Shown here: positions 63,884-64,000 of the stretch, piece after piece
Layout: the number at the start of each line of letters is the position of its first letter
How positions within the stretch are numbered: position 1 is the first letter of the stretch
Position numbers and translations under genes: made by a program
The notes under the pieces: generated by a model
Told to the model about the DNA's origin: nothing
The model's database searches: none
The model's input: only the letters and a program-made list of their open reading frames with translations
From: CAVQCT01 sp964520865
GTDB taxonomy: Bacteria; Zixibacteria; MSB-5A5; GN15; FEB-12
Length of the DNA stretch: 64,000 nt
Direction of reading: 5' to 3'
NCBI GenBank assembly: GCA_964520865.1
Contig: CAZFOY010000007.1
Coordinates: 1 to 64,000 of the forward strand

Positions 63884-63923
63884 GGGCAAGGACGTCTCTG
63901 ACGACCTTGCCCGTTCTGTTTCT
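63884..63923 (+). terminator. terminator after the kinase/CheV pair
   Basis: GGGCAAGG and CCTTGCCC form an 8-bp stem. An A·A mismatch separates this from an inner CGTC/GACG stem, with TCT as the loop. A T-rich stretch (GTTCTGTTTCT) follows. Confidence 0.72.
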
Positions 63924-63960
63924 CCCACAAAAATGTCCTACCGGTCCGGCCCGATTTTCG

Positions 63961-63967
63961 GTATATT
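63961..63967 (+). promoter_or_regulatory. GTATATT element near the window end
   Basis: TTTTCGGTATATTGCGG matches the form seen ahead of ridA, the 38764 gene, the DUF4159 gene and copA. It probably begins a gene that continues beyond base 64000; nothing downstream in the window is coding. Confidence 0.4.
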
Positions 63968-64000
63968 GCGGCTAACTCGTTGAGCCCGTAACCAGCGCCG

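Overview
The window is a chromosomal segment of a Gram-negative, respiring, uncultivated-type bacterium. Evidence for an outer membrane includes a TonB-dependent receptor, a TonB-like protein, many lipoproteins and secreted proteins with lipoboxes or signal peptides, SecDF and M16/M23 peptidases. The mix of families (DUF2723 glycosyltransferase-like protein, DUF4159 and DUF4175 proteins, an 11-subunit Nuo without the NADH module, and a Rieske/cytochrome b/multihaem cytochrome set) resembles FCB-group candidate phyla such as Zixibacteria. This placement is inference, because there is no rRNA in the window. No rRNA, tRNA, CRISPR array, insertion sequence or prophage was found.

Layout. 1-879: 3' part of a sigma-54 activator. 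1250-4923: a compact run of small exported proteins (lipoprotein, propeller-like protein, two thioredoxin-like lipoproteins, small membrane protein, TonB-C protein). It is slightly more A/T-rich than its surroundings and flanked on both sides by related 21-bp-phased repeats. 5578-14643: small membrane protein, NadE, a membrane ferredoxin plus HMA-like pair, an SDR, an HNH nuclease next to a large secreted repeat protein, a PD40 lipoprotein and a YdeI-like protein. 14938-17768: small basic protein, unknown helical protein, HD-GYP protein, RidA. 17885-31064: the bioenergetic core, with a Rieske/cytochrome b/nine-haem cytochrome operon followed by nuoABCDHIJKLMN. 31146-35738: DUF502, EIIA-CBS, a cation antiporter, then a reverse-strand Na/Pi symporter and PhoU. 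35858-44028: M16 protease, secDF, TonB-dependent receptor. 44101-50239: DUF4159, a giant coiled-coil DUF4175 protein and a TPR protein. 50660-55703: DUF2723 protein, HTH-DUF2087 regulator, and a KamA-family radical SAM enzyme behind a possible structured leader. 55761-63846: DinB-like protein, SDR, a 49-residue small protein, M23 peptidase, ECF sigma factor, CopA-type ATPase, and a histidine kinase/CheV pair.

How the genes work together. Nuo, probably fed by something other than NADH unless EFG lie elsewhere, would reduce menaquinone. The Rieske/cytochrome b/nonahaem complex could reoxidise it and pass electrons to periplasmic carriers. The most unusual content is the small exported-protein island between the phased repeats, the aspartate/glycine repeat protein at 10602-12806, the nine-haem bc-like complex, and the 54314-54496 leader candidate.
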